DNA of 64,000 bases, taken from an uncultured Lachnospira sp. (GTDB taxonomy: Bacteria; Bacillota; Clostridia; Lachnospirales; Lachnospiraceae). Below the pieces are notes generated by a model. That model searched no databases, was not told where the DNA came from, and saw only the letters and a list, made by a program, of their open reading frames with translations. The position numbers and the translations under genes are program-made. The stretch is taken from contig CAKRIN010000003.1 in NCBI GenBank assembly GCA_934343805.1, forward strand, positions 1 through 64,000, in the 5' to 3' direction. Shown here piece by piece: positions 18,271 through 28,246 of this stretch (positions are counted from its first letter, which is position 1; each line of letters opens with the position of its first letter).

Positions 18271-18798
18271 ATGAATAATAAGAAGAAAGTATTTGGGCTG
18301 CTTTTTTATATAATTGGAATAGTTATTCTTACAGAACTGGATCAGATTACAAAGGCACTGGCGGAATCAAGACTTATGGGGAAATCAGATTTTAAAATAT
18401 TTGGAGATGCATTTGTGTTTTCTTATTTGAGAAATTCAGGTGCAGCATGGGGGATGTTAAGTGGTAAGATCAACCTTTTTCTCATATTTACAGTAATTGT
18501 TGTTCTTATAATAACATATGTAGTTATTAATATGCCTGTGATCAAGAAGTATGTACCGCTGCTTATAACATGTACGCTGCTTGTATCAGGCGCAGTTGGT
18601 AATTTTATTGACCGGGTAAGATTTGGATATGTAAGGGATTTTATATATTTCAAGCTTATTAATTTTCCTGTGTTTAATGTCGCAGACTGCTATGTGACAG
18701 TGTCAGTTGTACTTCTTATAATTCTTATATTTTTCGTGTATAAAGAGGACGATTTTACATTTTTAAAGATATCTAAAAAGGGAAATAGTAATGAGTGA
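18271..18798 (+). CDS. lspA: Lipoprotein signal peptidase
   Basis: LspA removes signal peptides from prolipoproteins after lipidation. The 175-residue protein has four membrane helices and both aspartate motifs: GNFIDRVRFGYVRDFI and FPVFNVADCYVTV (the catalytic pair lies in these). FSYLRNSGAAWGM is the conserved Asn motif. ATG at 18271 is chosen because GGAGG (18261-18265) is 5 bases upstream; an in-frame ATG at 18259 overlaps that site. Its 3' end overlaps the pseudouridine synthase by 8 bases, a conserved Firmicute pairing. Confidence 0.94.
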   Translation: MNNKKKVFGLLFYIIGIVILTELDQITKALAESRLMGKSDFKIFGDAFVFSYLRNSGAAWGMLSGKINLFLIFTVIVVLIITYVVINMPVIKKYVPLLITCTLLVSGAVGNFIDRVRFGYVRDFIYFKLINFPVFNVADCYVTVSVVLLIILIFFVYKEDDFTFLKISKKGNSNE

Positions 18799-19723
18799 AT
18801 CTATACAGAGTCTGATAGCTGAACCGGAAGATAAAGGTACAAGAATTGATAAGTATCTGTCACAGGAACTTGAAGATATATCAAGATCAAGAATCCAGAA
18901 ATTATTAGATGATGGCAATATAACAGTAGATAATAATAAGGTAAAGTCTAATTATAAGTTATGTGGTAATGAACATATTAATATTATTATTCCGGATTTA
19001 ATTGTGCCAGAGATATTACCAGAAGATATTAAATTGAATATTATATATGAAGATGATGATGTAATACTTATTAATAAGCCTAAAGGAATGGTCGTACATC
19101 CCGCAGCAGGGCATTACACGGGAACAATAGTCAATGCATTAATGTATCATTGTAAAGACAATCTTTCCGGAATCAATGGAGTTATGCGTCCAGGTATAGT
19201 TCATAGAATTGATATGAATACTACAGGTGTAATTGTCGCCTGCAAGAATGATAAAGCACATAATGCAATTGCGGCCCAGCTTGCAGTACATTCTATTACA
19301 AGAAAATACTACTGCATTGTCCATAACAGATTTAAAGAAAAGACTGGTACGATAGATGCTCCTATAGGAAGAAACCCTAAAGATCGTAAGATGATGGCCA
19401 TTGACAGAAAGAATGGGAAAAGGGCAGTGACACATTATAAAGTGCTGGAAAACTTTGAAAAGTTCAGTTATGTTGAATGCCAGCTTGAAACAGGAAGAAC
19501 TCATCAGATAAGAGTTCATATGGCTAGTATCGGACATCCTATTCTTGGAGATGATGTATATTGTCATGCCAGAACATCATATAAGCTTCAGGGGCAGACC
19601 CTTCATGCAGGTGTATTGGGATTTATACATCCATCAACAGGAGAGTATATGGAGTTTCAAGCTCCTTTACCAGAATATTTTGAAAAAATATTAAAAGATT
19701 TAAGGAATGGAGGAGACAATTGA
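18791..19723 (+). CDS. RluD-type 23S rRNA pseudouridine synthase
   Basis: A 310-residue RluA/RluD-family pseudouridine synthase. It has an N-terminal S4 RNA-binding domain (GTRIDKYLSQELEDISRSRI) and the catalytic motif HRIDMNTTGVIVACK, in which the first Asp is the nucleophile. NKPKGMVVHPAAGHYTGTIV and LETGRTHQIRVHMASIGHPI are family hallmarks. The S4 domain makes an RluD-like specificity (helix 69 of 23S rRNA) likely, but the target cannot be read from sequence. It overlaps lspA upstream and the next gene by 4 bases. Confidence 0.92.
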   Translation: MSESIQSLIAEPEDKGTRIDKYLSQELEDISRSRIQKLLDDGNITVDNNKVKSNYKLCGNEHINIIIPDLIVPEILPEDIKLNIIYEDDDVILINKPKGMVVHPAAGHYTGTIVNALMYHCKDNLSGINGVMRPGIVHRIDMNTTGVIVACKNDKAHNAIAAQLAVHSITRKYYCIVHNRFKEKTGTIDAPIGRNPKDRKMMAIDRKNGKRAVTHYKVLENFEKFSYVECQLETGRTHQIRVHMASIGHPILGDDVYCHARTSYKLQGQTLHAGVLGFIHPSTGEYMEFQAPLPEYFEKILKDLRNGGDN

Positions 19724-20262
19724 GACGAAAGGAATTTATTGATGTTATATTAAACAGTATTTCTGATACATTTGATATATATCATAATTATTGGTTTGAA
19801 GGCAGAAAGTTTGTTATATACGCATATAGTTATAACAAAAAGGATAAATTTTCCACAACTGAGGATGCTAAACTATGGGATTCCAAATGCTATGAACATT
19901 TATTTTTTATAAATTGCGATACATTAGGTATGGAAGAGCTGGATAATCTGTATAATTTCGCAGTCGATAAAATTGAACCGCATTTTGTCAGGGGAGATGG
20001 AAAACTTCCGGCAAAGAATCATATGTATACGCATATTTCATTTATTATAATTACAAGAAACCAGGTTTCAAAAGAAGTTGAGAATGAACTTAAGAATAAG
20101 AACTATAATAAGAATTATATGTTTGGAGCCAGAGGATTTTCCAATATAAGACTTGCATGTGTTACACCAAGCAGATACAGTGTTATATCAAATAAAGCTG
20201 GAAATAAAATAGCAGAGTTTCTTACGGAGATATTACTTCATATAGATCATTATGAAGAATAG
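19720..20262 (+). CDS. Unknown protein coupled to the pseudouridine synthase
   Basis: I do not recognise this 180-residue protein. It starts at TTG (19720), 4 bases inside the upstream stop and behind GGAGGAGA, so it is probably translationally coupled. It is soluble-looking, with no signal peptide or helix of membrane length. Features include an aromatic YHNYWFEGRKFVIYAYSY segment, a His/Met-rich centre (KNHMYTHISFIIITRN) and a C-terminal YMFGARGFSNIRLACV. Good codon use and coupling argue that it is a real gene, perhaps lineage-specific. Confidence 0.75.
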   Translation: MRRKEFIDVILNSISDTFDIYHNYWFEGRKFVIYAYSYNKKDKFSTTEDAKLWDSKCYEHLFFINCDTLGMEELDNLYNFAVDKIEPHFVRGDGKLPAKNHMYTHISFIIITRNQVSKEVENELKNKNYNKNYMFGARGFSNIRLACVTPSRYSVISNKAGNKIAEFLTEILLHIDHYEE

Positions 20263-20388
20263 TGAATGTGATTGATACTGAATATAAAGATTAAAAAACA
20301 GGTGTGGAATGTGTAGATTTTAATTGAAAGATAATGTATAATAATTACAGAGTATTTCGTACACAATTGAAACTAGGAGGTAGGAACT

Positions 20389-21027
20389 ATGGATGAGAGA
20401 ACAGTTATTACTATCGGACGAGAATTTGGAAGCGGTGGACATGAGATAGGCATGAAACTGGCAGAGAAGCTGGGAATAAAGTGCTACGATAAGGAACTGC
20501 TGGAACTTGCAGCTAAGGAGAGTGGACTTTGTGAAGAGCTTTTTGCATCCCAGGATGAAAAGCCTACCAATAGCTTTTTGTATTCACTTGTAATGGATAC
20601 ATATTCTTTAGGATACACTAATTCTTATGTGGATATGCCTATTAATCATAAGGTATTTCTGGCACAGTTTGATGCAATTAAGAAGCTTGCAGAAAGAGAA
20701 TCATGTGTTATAGTTGGAAGATGTGCAGATTATGCTCTTGAGGATAATCCATATGCAGTAAGTGTGTTTATCAAAGCAAGTCTTGATGAACGAGTTCAGA
20801 GAATAAAGAGAATATATGAGCTTAATGATTCTAAAGCTGCTGATCTTATTCAGAAGACAGACAAGAGAAGAGCTAGCTATTACAATTACTATTCAAGTAA
20901 GAAGTGGGGCGAAGCCAAGAGCTATGATTTATGTCTTGACAGCGGACTTGTCGGAGTAGATGGTGCAATTGATATTATTCTTAAGTTTATTGAACTTAAG
21001 GAAAAGAATATGGGCAAAGATATTTAA
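20389..21027 (+). CDS. Cytidylate-kinase-like (AAK_26) protein
   Basis: A 212-residue P-loop protein of the cytidylate-kinase-like family common in clostridia. The N-terminus TIGREFGSGGHEIGMKLAEK is a modified Walker A (GREFGSGG instead of GxxxxGKS/T), followed by CYDKELLELAAKESG. Later, CVIVGRCADYAL and TDKRRASYYNYYSSKKWG resemble the CMP-binding and lid regions. The cellular substrate is not known and CMP kinase activity should not be assumed. AGGAGG precedes the ATG. The anchored protein at 21049 starts 21 bases downstream. Confidence 0.85.
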   Translation: MDERTVITIGREFGSGGHEIGMKLAEKLGIKCYDKELLELAAKESGLCEELFASQDEKPTNSFLYSLVMDTYSLGYTNSYVDMPINHKVFLAQFDAIKKLAERESCVIVGRCADYALEDNPYAVSVFIKASLDERVQRIKRIYELNDSKAADLIQKTDKRRASYYNYYSSKKWGEAKSYDLCLDSGLVGVDGAIDIILKFIELKEKNMGKDI

Positions 21028-21048
21028 TACTATACTGGTTGGTTTATT

Positions 21049-21792
21049 ATGAGTATGAATGGCTATAAGCGTACAAAAAAGTTTGATATTAAGAAGTGGT
21101 TCAAGGGAACGAATCTTGTAATATATGTTGTGATTATTATTGCTATGATAATGGCTTTGTTATTTGTTCTTAAGACGGTAATTGGCATGCATAACAATAA
21201 TAAGCAGACTGATTCAGCAGTTGATGAATCTTCACAAGAAGAACCTACAACTGATGAGGAGACACAGATTGAAACTGTTGCAAAGAACCAGTCATATTAC
21301 ATTAAGATAGGAATAGACCAGCACATAATGGTTATATATCAGCTTGATTCCAATAGAGAGTTTACAATTCCAGTAAAAGCGTTTTATGTAGGGATTGGAA
21401 CGAAGGTTAAGCCAGAGAAGACAACAATAACTGAAAAATCTATTTGGAGAAAGATATCTGACAGATATTATGTACATTATTCATCAAGACTGGAGAATGC
21501 TGAGTATTTTAGTACAGCAACTTATTTCAGCCAGAACGAATATAATCTTAACCCGTTGTCATATAATTCAATTGGACAGAGTATCACAGATGGTTCTATT
21601 ATTATGACAGCCGTTAATGCCAAATGGATATATGAGAATTGTGGAACTAAGACAACAGTTGAAATATTAAACAATATTGATAATATTGATAATGTTACGA
21701 TTGAACAATTTACCAAGGTAACCAATGATGCATATAAAGATCCAACAGATGAACCAACACAGACTATAAGGTCATCATACTATAATAATTAA
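21049..21792 (+). CDS. Single-pass membrane protein of unknown function
   Basis: An unrecognised 247-residue protein with a basic cytoplasmic N-terminus (KRTKKFDIKKWFKGT), one membrane helix (about 25-46), an acidic Ser/Thr/Glu linker (SAVDESSQEEPTTDEETQ) and an extracytoplasmic domain of beta-rich pattern ending in a Thr-rich tail. The linker resembles those of wall-spanning surface proteins. It follows the AAK_26 gene by 21 bases. No catalytic motif was found. Confidence 0.7.
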   Translation: MSMNGYKRTKKFDIKKWFKGTNLVIYVVIIIAMIMALLFVLKTVIGMHNNNKQTDSAVDESSQEEPTTDEETQIETVAKNQSYYIKIGIDQHIMVIYQLDSNREFTIPVKAFYVGIGTKVKPEKTTITEKSIWRKISDRYYVHYSSRLENAEYFSTATYFSQNEYNLNPLSYNSIGQSITDGSIIMTAVNAKWIYENCGTKTTVEILNNIDNIDNVTIEQFTKVTNDAYKDPTDEPTQTIRSSYYNN

Positions 21793-21887
21793 ATGAATAA
21801 GTTTTAATCCCTTTTTACTTTTTATAAAGCTGAATGTATGCTATAATAGATGCATTCGTGTATTTATGAAAGGAAAAGGGATTTTTT

Positions 21888-23423
21888 ATGTCAAACATTA
21901 TTATTTTAGCAGCGATTATACTCTACCTTGGAATGGTAGTATGGATAGGCGTAATATGTTCTAAGAAGAACAGTGATGTAGGAGACTTCTATCTTGGAGG
22001 CAGAAAGTTAGGACCTGTTGTTACAGCAATGAGTGCAGAAGCATCAGATATGAGCAGTTATCTGCTTATGGGTGTTCCTGGACTTGCATATCTTACAGGA
22101 CTTGCTGATGCAACATGGACAGCAATAGGTCTTGCACTTGGTACATATCTTAACTGGCTTATTGTTGCCAAGAAGATAAGATTATATTCACATGGCTATA
22201 AGGCAATAACACTGCCTGATTATTTTTCTAAGAGATTTGGGGATGACAAACATGTAATTACATTAATATCAGCAGCCCTTATTGTAATATTCTTTATACC
22301 ATACACAGCTTCAGGATTTGCTGCCTGTGGAAAGCTGTTTAACAGTCTTTTGGGATTTAATTACCATGCAGCAATGATTGTCAGTGCCGTTGTTATTGTA
22401 CTTTACTGCACAATGGGAGGATTCCTTGCAGCCAGTACATCAGATCTTGTGCAGAGTATTATTATGACATTTGCGCTTGCTGTTGTTGTAATATTTGGAA
22501 TCGTGCAGGCAGGGGGAATGGGAGCTGTACTTGATAATGCTAAGGCACTTCCGGGATATCTTGATATGTTCCATACTCATATTGCAGAAACTAACAGCTC
22601 AGGAGATTATGGATTCTTTAAGATTGTTTCAACACTTGCATGGGGACTTGGATATTTTGGTATGCCGCATATTCTTTTAAGATTCATGGCAATTGAAGAT
22701 GAGAATAAGTTAAAGATTTCAAGAAGAATTGCTACTGTATGGGTGTTTATATCACTTATAGTTGCAACAGGAATTGGTGTTATTGGTCTTACACTTTCTA
22801 AAAACGGTATTATTGACACACTTGCAGGCTCAGAATCAGAAACAATTATTGTTAAGATATCACATTATCTTTCAACATTTAATCCTGTAGCAGCATTTAT
22901 TGCAGGAATTATTCTTGCAGGTATTCTTGCAGCAACAATGTCTACAGCAGATTCACAGCTTCTTGCAGCCTCATCGGCAATATCACAGAATCTTGCAGTT
23001 GAAGTTTTACATATTAATATGTCTAAGAAGAAATCAATGCTTGTTGCCAGACTTACAGTTGTTGTTATATCAGTTATATCAATATTCTTTGCACTTGATC
23101 CAACAAGTTCAGTATTTAAGATTGTTTCATTTGCATGGGCTGGTTTTGGTGCGGCATTCGGTCCTGTGGTTCTCTGTTCACTTTTCTGGAAGAGAGCTAA
23201 TAAGTACGGAATTGTATCAGGAATGATTGCAGGTGGAGCAATGATATTCATATGGAAATTCGGTATTGCAAAGCTGGGCGGAATATTTGCTGTATATGAG
23301 CTTTTACCAGCATTTATTTTTGCAACATTAGTTATTATTGTTGTAAGTCTTGCCACAGGAAAGCCATCTAAGGAGGTTATGGATAAGTTCGAAGAAGTTA
23401 AGAATATGAGCAGACAAAATTAA
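21888..23423 (+). CDS. putP: Sodium/proline symporter
   Basis: A 511-residue solute:sodium symporter of the PutP group with about 13 membrane helices. Diagnostic segments are DFYLGGRKLGPVVTAMSAEA and SDMSSYLLMGVPG at the substrate and sodium sites in helix 2, and later ILAATMSTADSQLLAASSAI in helix 9. Length and order match PutP. GAAAGGAAAAGG lies before the ATG. It imports proline; the proC gene for proline synthesis lies far downstream at 52236. A terminator follows. Confidence 0.9.
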   Translation: MSNIIILAAIILYLGMVVWIGVICSKKNSDVGDFYLGGRKLGPVVTAMSAEASDMSSYLLMGVPGLAYLTGLADATWTAIGLALGTYLNWLIVAKKIRLYSHGYKAITLPDYFSKRFGDDKHVITLISAALIVIFFIPYTASGFAACGKLFNSLLGFNYHAAMIVSAVVIVLYCTMGGFLAASTSDLVQSIIMTFALAVVVIFGIVQAGGMGAVLDNAKALPGYLDMFHTHIAETNSSGDYGFFKIVSTLAWGLGYFGMPHILLRFMAIEDENKLKISRRIATVWVFISLIVATGIGVIGLTLSKNGIIDTLAGSESETIIVKISHYLSTFNPVAAFIAGIILAGILAATMSTADSQLLAASSAISQNLAVEVLHINMSKKKSMLVARLTVVVISVISIFFALDPTSSVFKIVSFAWAGFGAAFGPVVLCSLFWKRANKYGIVSGMIAGGAMIFIWKFGIAKLGGIFAVYELLPAFIFATLVIIVVSLATGKPSKEVMDKFEEVKNMSRQN

Positions 23424-23442
23424 ATAAAATAACAGAAACGAA

Positions 23443-23484
23443 AAAGGCTTTAACCAATGAAAATACTGGTTAAAGCCTTTTCTT
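23443..23484. terminator. Bidirectional terminator after putP
   Basis: A 14-bp perfect stem, AAAGGCTTTAACCA (23443-23456) with TGGTTAAAGCCTTT (23467-23480), then TCTT. It lies between putP (+) and the small gene on the minus strand and could serve both. Confidence 0.88.
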
Positions 23485-23491
23485 AATTCTC

Positions 23492-23614
23492 TTAATCTTC
23501 GTCGTTAATATCTTTCTGCGCAACAGCAGCAGCTACAACTGATATGATAACAACAGCAGCAATAATTGCAACTGCAACGCCTACGATTGGTCCGATGAAT
23601 AACATAAAATTCAT
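23492..23614 (-). CDS. 40-residue hydrophobic small membrane protein
   Basis: A short gene I read on the minus strand between putP and the activase. It encodes 40 residues: MNFMLFIGPIVGVAVAIIAA, then a second Ala/Val/Ile-rich stretch, ending in the charged tail AQKDINDED. Nearly the whole peptide could form one long membrane helix with the charged tail in the cytoplasm. AGAGGTG lies 7 bases before the ATG, and a terminator stem follows the stop. No homologue is recognised; the composition could suit a subunit-like helper or a toxin-like peptide, but neither is shown. Confidence 0.65.
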   Translation of the reverse strand: MNFMLFIGPIVGVAVAIIAAVVIISVVAAAVAQKDINDED

Positions 23615-23682
23615 AATATCACACCTCTTCGAACATATTTATTATATCCATTATATATTGGTTTTATAATATGTACAAGTTA

Positions 23683-26600
23683 TTAAGCATCTTTTTTAGA
23701 TTCTTTTTCTTCTTTAGCAAGGTTCTTATTGGCTGTTGAAAGCATAAGCTTGATTCTGTTTAACTGGTTTACTTCAGAAGCACCAGGATCATAATCTACA
23801 GCAATTATGTTAGCTTCAGGATATGCGGCACGAAGCTCTTTAATAACTCCCTTACCTACAATGTGGTTAGGCAGACACGCAAATGGCTGACAGCATACGA
23901 TATTGCCTACACCATGATGTATAAGTTCAATCATTTCGCCTGTAAGAAGCCATCCTTCACCAGTCTGGTTACCAAGTGATACGAAGTCCTTAGCGTAATT
24001 AGCTGTCTCACTAATCTTAGATGGAGCATCGAATCTCTTGCTTTCTGCAAGTGCCTTGGTTCCAGCCTTTCTGAATGTTTCAAGTATCTTTATAAGTGTA
24101 CTTGAAAGAATAGCTCCCTTCTTAGGTGTTTTTAATAATTCATGCTTATATGTTGAATTCTGCATGCAGTAGAGCAGGAATCCCATAAGATCCGGCATGA
24201 CAGCCTCAGCACCTTCTGATTCAAGTAATTCTATAATGTGGTTATTAGCAGCAGGCATGAACTTAACAAGAATCTCTCCAACAACACCAACTCTAGGCTT
24301 TTTGATATCCTTAAGCGGGATATTATCAAAATCCTTAACGATAGCACGGAGATTCTTATTGAATTCTTTCATATGAACCTTATCCTTGGTAAGCTGCTCA
24401 ATGCAGACTTTTTTCCATTTTTCATGGAGTTCATTAACTGAACCTGGAACTGCTTCATAAGGTCTTGTACGATATACGACATTCATGAATATGTCACCAT
24501 ATTCAACAGCCATCATAGCCTTCTTAAGCATTGGTATGTCATAGCTAAAGCCCGGATTAGACTCAAGTCCCTGTGCACTAAGTGAGATTACAGGAACATC
24601 TGGAATACCAGCCTTTATAAGTGCTCTTCTGATGAATCCGATATAGTTGGAAGCACGGCATCCACCACCTGTCTGTGACATAATGACGGCAGTTCTTGAA
24701 AGGTCATATTTGCCTGACAGGAGCGCATTCATAATCTGTCCGACTACCATAAGTGAAGGGTAGCATGCGTCGTTATTAACATATTTAAGACCTACATCTA
24801 CTGATGATTTGTTGTCGTTTTCAAGGACTTCAATATTGTAGCCACATGAATTAAGGGCAGGACCTAATATGTCAAAATGTATTGGCGACATCTGAGGGCA
24901 GAGAATTGTGTAATTCTTTCTCATATCTTCAGTAAACTGTACTCTGTGGTAGGCAGATGACTGAATTTTTCTCTGGTAATTCTTCTGCTCACGAACTCGT
25001 AATGCTGCGATAAGAGAACGTACTCTGATTCTTGCAGCACCAAGGTTATTAACCTCATCAATCTTAAGTACTGTATATATTTTTCCAGACTTGGTAAGTA
25101 TATCGTTGACAGCATCAGTAGTAACAGCATCAAGACCGCATCCAAATGAGTTAAGCTGGATAAGGTCAAGATTATCCACTGTCTTCACATAGTTAGCAGC
25201 AGCATAAAGTCTTGAATGGTACATCCACTGGTCGAGGATAATAAGAGGTCTTTCTACTGTTCCCAAATGTGCAACACTGTCTTCTGTAAGTACAGCAAGT
25301 CCGTATGAATTAATAAGCTCAGGAATACCGTGGTTTACTTCAGGGTCAATATGGTAAGGTCGTCCTGCAAGTACGATACCGCGCTTTCCGGTTTCATTAA
25401 GGTATTGGATTACCTCTTCACCCTTCTTTCTCACATCATTTCTGCAAGCCATCATTTCATTCCATGCGTCATGGACTGCTGATTTGACTTCAGAAGAAGA
25501 GATATAAGAGAATTCTTCAACAAGTCTCTTTACAAGCTTTTCTTCACTCTCAAATGACATGAATGGATTTCTGAAATCTATATTCTCTGATTTAAGTTCT
25601 TCTACATTATTCTTAATGTTTTCAGCATAAGAAGTAACAATAGGACAGTTATAATGGTTATTAGTGCCTTCATATTCGTTATGCTCGTAAGGTACACATG
25701 GGTAGAAGATGAATTTAACACCCTGCTTAATAAGCCACATGATATGACCATGTGCGAGCTTTGCTGGATAACACTCTGACTCAGATGGAATTGATTCAAT
25801 ACCTAATTCGTAAAGCTTGTGACTTGACTGTGGTGAGAGTACAACTCTGTATCCGAGTTTTGTAAAAAATGTATACCAGAATGGATAGTTTTCGTACATG
25901 TTGAGGACTCTTGGAATACCTACAGTACCTCTTGTTGCTTTTTCTTCTGAAAGAGGTTCGTAGTCAAAGAGTCTGTGGAACTTGTAATCAAAAAGGTTAG
26001 GAAGTTTTTCTTTATTCTTTTCTTTACCAAGGCCACGCTCACATCTGTTACCTGTAATAAACTGTCTGCCACCAGAGAATTTATTAATTGTAAGGTGACA
26101 GCTGTTAGTACATCCTTTACATCTAGTAAGCTTTGTTTCATATGTTAGAGAATTAATCTTATCTATTGAAAGCATAGATGACTCTGATATGCCGTCATAT
26201 CTTTCTCTTGCAATGAGGGCAGCACCGAAAGCGCCCATAATACCTGCGATATCAGGTCTGATTGCCTGAACACCTGTAATTTTCTCAAAACTTCTAAGAA
26301 CAGCGTCGTTGTAGAATGTACCACCCTGAACAACAATATGTTTACCTAAATCATCAGGATCAGAAATCTTGATAACCTTGTATAAAGCATTTTTAATAAC
26401 AGAATAAGCGAGTCCTGCAGAGATATCTGCAACTTCAGCACCTTCCTTCTGTGCCTGCTTAACCTTTGAATTCATGAATACTGTACAACGTGTTCCTAAG
26501 TCAATAGGATGATTTGCAAATAAAGCAGCCTTGGCAAAGTCCTGAACTGTGAAGTTGAGGGATTTTGCAAATGTTTCTATGAATGAACCACATCCGGATG

Positions 26601-27930
26601 AACATGCTTCGTTAAGCTGTACTGAATCTACAGTCTGGTTCTTAATCTTGATACATTTCATATCCTGTCCACCGATATCGATGATACAGTCTACTTCAGG
26701 GTCAAAGAAAGCAGCAGCGTAGAAATGTGACACTGTCTCAACTTCTCCCTCATCTAACATAAGAGCAGACTTGATAAGTGCTTCACCATAGCCTGTTGAA
26801 CATGACTGTACAATCTTAGCTTCTGGTGGAAGCATGGTATATATCTCTTTAATTGCTTTAATTGTTGTGGCAAGCGGTGAACCATTATTGCTTGAGTAGA
26901 ATGAGTACAGAAGATTACCATTCTCATCAACTAAAGCAACCTTGGTTGTTGTTGAACCTGCATCAATTCCAAGATAGCAGTTACCCTTGTAAGATGCGAT
27001 ATCGGCAGTCTTAACATGATGAGAGCTGTGACGCTTTGTAAATTCATCATATGCAAACTGATTCTCAAAGAGCGGTTCCATACGCTCAACTTCGAACTCA
27101 AGCTTAATCTTTCCTTTAAGTCTTGCAATAATGTCTTCTATAGGAACACATACATCTTCACTGTAATTCATTGCTGAACCAACAGCAGCAAATAAGTGAG
27201 AATGGTCAGGAGCAATGATTTCGTCCGGCCCTAAGCTTAATGTACGGATAAATGCCTGCCTTAATTCTGATAAGAAATGAAGCGGTCCACCTAGGAATGC
27301 AACATTACCACGGATTGGCTTACCACAAGCAAGACCACTGATTGTCTGGTTTACAACAGCCTGGAATATAGATGCAGAAAGGTCTTCCTTAGTTGCACCT
27401 TCATTGATAAGAGGCTGGATATCAGTCTTGGCAAATACACCACATCTTGCAGCAATAGGATATATTGACTTATAGTTTTTAGCATATTCGTTAAGTCCCA
27501 TTGCGTCTGTCTGTAACAGGGTTGCCATCTGGTCAATGAAAGAACCTGTACCACCGGCACATATTCCGTTCATTCTCTGGTCGATACCATTAGTAAAATA
27601 GATAATCTTGGCATCTTCACCACCAAGCTCTATTGCAACATCGCACTGTGGTGCATAATCCTGAAGTGCTGTAGATACAGCCACAACCTCCTGTGTAAAT
27701 GGAACTTCTAAATGCTTGGCAAGAGTAAGTCCGCCAGAACCTGTAATAACAGGATAAACTTCAAACTCACCAAGTTCAGCCACTGCCTTTTCAAGAAGTG
27801 ACTGGAGAGTTTCCTGGATATTCGCAAAATGCCTTTCATAATCAGAAAATAAAATATTATTATTATCATCTAAAACAGCGATTTTTACAGTTGTTGATCC
27901 AATATCAATACCTAATTTGAATTTCTTCAT
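23683..27930 (-). CDS. Giant 2-hydroxyacyl-CoA dehydratase activase-like protein
   Basis: A 1415-residue protein of the BadF/BadG/BcrA/BcrD family, whose members use ATP and a [4Fe-4S] cluster to drive low-potential electron transfer into (R)-2-hydroxyacyl-CoA dehydratases. Two complete ASKHA activase domains are in tandem: the first starts [14 protein letters not shown] (residue 5) with GGTGSF cluster-region motif, the second starts [14 protein letters not shown] (about 320) with [15 protein letters not shown] cysteine cluster [12 protein letters not shown] (about 625) leads into the DUF2229 region (about 660-1000) and a C-terminal part with [11 protein letters not shown] and PCxA-like [12 protein letters not shown]. 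Whether it activates a partner or is itself a self-contained reductase is unknown. No dehydratase genes flank it. It is monocistronic, with a promoter and a long hairpin in its leader. Confidence 0.9.
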   Translation of the reverse strand: MKKFKLGIDIGSTTVKIAVLDDNNNILFSDYERHFANIQETLQSLLEKAVAELGEFEVYPVITGSGGLTLAKHLEVPFTQEVVAVSTALQDYAPQCDVAIELGGEDAKIIYFTNGIDQRMNGICAGGTGSFIDQMATLLQTDAMGLNEYAKNYKSIYPIAARCGVFAKTDIQPLINEGATKEDLSASIFQAVVNQTISGLACGKPIRGNVAFLGGPLHFLSELRQAFIRTLSLGPDEIIAPDHSHLFAAVGSAMNYSEDVCVPIEDIIARLKGKIKLEFEVERMEPLFENQFAYDEFTKRHSSHHVKTADIASYKGNCYLGIDAGSTTTKVALVDENGNLLYSFYSSNNGSPLATTIKAIKEIYTMLPPEAKIVQSCSTGYGEALIKSALMLDEGEVETVSHFYAAAFFDPEVDCIIDIGGQDMKCIKIKNQTVDSVQLNEACSSGCGSFIETFAKSLNFTVQDFAKAALFANHPIDLGTRCTVFMNSKVKQAQKEGAEVADISAGLAYSVIKNALYKVIKISDPDDLGKHIVVQGGTFYNDAVLRSFEKITGVQAIRPDIAGIMGAFGAALIARERYDGISESSMLSIDKINSLTYETKLTRCKGCTNSCHLTINKFSGGRQFITGNRCERGLGKEKNKEKLPNLFDYKFHRLFDYEPLSEEKATRGTVGIPRVLNMYENYPFWYTFFTKLGYRVVLSPQSSHKLYELGIESIPSESECYPAKLAHGHIMWLIKQGVKFIFYPCVPYEHNEYEGTNNHYNCPIVTSYAENIKNNVEELKSENIDFRNPFMSFESEEKLVKRLVEEFSYISSSEVKSAVHDAWNEMMACRNDVRKKGEEVIQYLNETGKRGIVLAGRPYHIDPEVNHGIPELINSYGLAVLTEDSVAHLGTVERPLIILDQWMYHSRLYAAANYVKTVDNLDLIQLNSFGCGLDAVTTDAVNDILTKSGKIYTVLKIDEVNNLGAARIRVRSLIAALRVREQKNYQRKIQSSAYHRVQFTEDMRKNYTILCPQMSPIHFDILGPALNSCGYNIEVLENDNKSSVDVGLKYVNNDACYPSLMVVGQIMNALLSGKYDLSRTAVIMSQTGGGCRASNYIGFIRRALIKAGIPDVPVISLSAQGLESNPGFSYDIPMLKKAMMAVEYGDIFMNVVYRTRPYEAVPGSVNELHEKWKKVCIEQLTKDKVHMKEFNKNLRAIVKDFDNIPLKDIKKPRVGVVGEILVKFMPAANNHIIELLESEGAEAVMPDLMGFLLYCMQNSTYKHELLKTPKKGAILSSTLIKILETFRKAGTKALAESKRFDAPSKISETANYAKDFVSLGNQTGEGWLLTGEMIELIHHGVGNIVCCQPFACLPNHIVGKGVIKELRAAYPEANIIAVDYDPGASEVNQLNRIKLMLSTANKNLAKEEKESKKDA

Positions 27931-27984
27931 AACCTAATACAGCTGCAGCTGTCCTCCTTAAATATAAATATACAAAAGTTACCC

Positions 27985-28037
27985 GTTGCATAATGACTTT
28001 TGCGAAAAAGTGCAAAAAATGTCATTTTCTATGCAAC
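27985..28037 (-). promoter_or_regulatory. Leader hairpin of the activase gene
   Basis: GTTGCAT at the start of the predicted transcript pairs with ATGCAAC 46 bases later, and inside it ATGAC/GTCAT and TTTTGC/GCAAAA arms extend the stem. The 53-base structure lies at the very 5' end of the mRNA, about 55 bases before the start codon. No U tract follows, so it is more likely a stabilising or protein-binding element than a terminator. It matches no riboswitch I recognise. Confidence 0.6.
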
Positions 28038-28043
28038 TTATGC

Positions 28044-28072
28044 ATTATAGAGTAAAAAGGAATAAATTTCAA
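28044..28072 (-). promoter_or_regulatory. Promoter of the activase gene
   Basis: On the minus strand TTGAAA (28072-28067) and TATAAT (28049-28044) are separated by 17 bases, a near-consensus sigma-A promoter. Transcription would start near 28037, exactly at the leader hairpin. Confidence 0.75.
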
Positions 28073-28246
28073 TATTAATAGGAAATAATAAATTAGCTTT
28101 TATTTTCAAAGCGTATAATTTTATTAAAATTTAAGAAGTTGATAGTAACTTTAATTGACATGTGATGTGCGGGTTTATTATAATTTTTGATAAGTATTTA
28201 TGAAATTATAAGTCTTTAACATATGTAAGACTGAAAGGAATAATTT

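Larger units (their letters stand above)
27931..28246. other. Divergent intergenic region
   Basis: This 316-base, very A/T-rich spacer holds the activase promoter and leader hairpin on the minus side. On the plus side, before the rhomboid-like gene, TTGACA (28157-28162) is followed by an A/T-rich stretch with TATAAT (28180-28185), a probable promoter for that gene. No additional open frame is supported. Confidence 0.5.

Noticed and set aside
24921..27560. Several minus-strand frames of 65-82 codons inside the activase gene
   Set aside because: They are alternate-frame shadows of the 1415-codon gene with Leu/Ser-biased composition.
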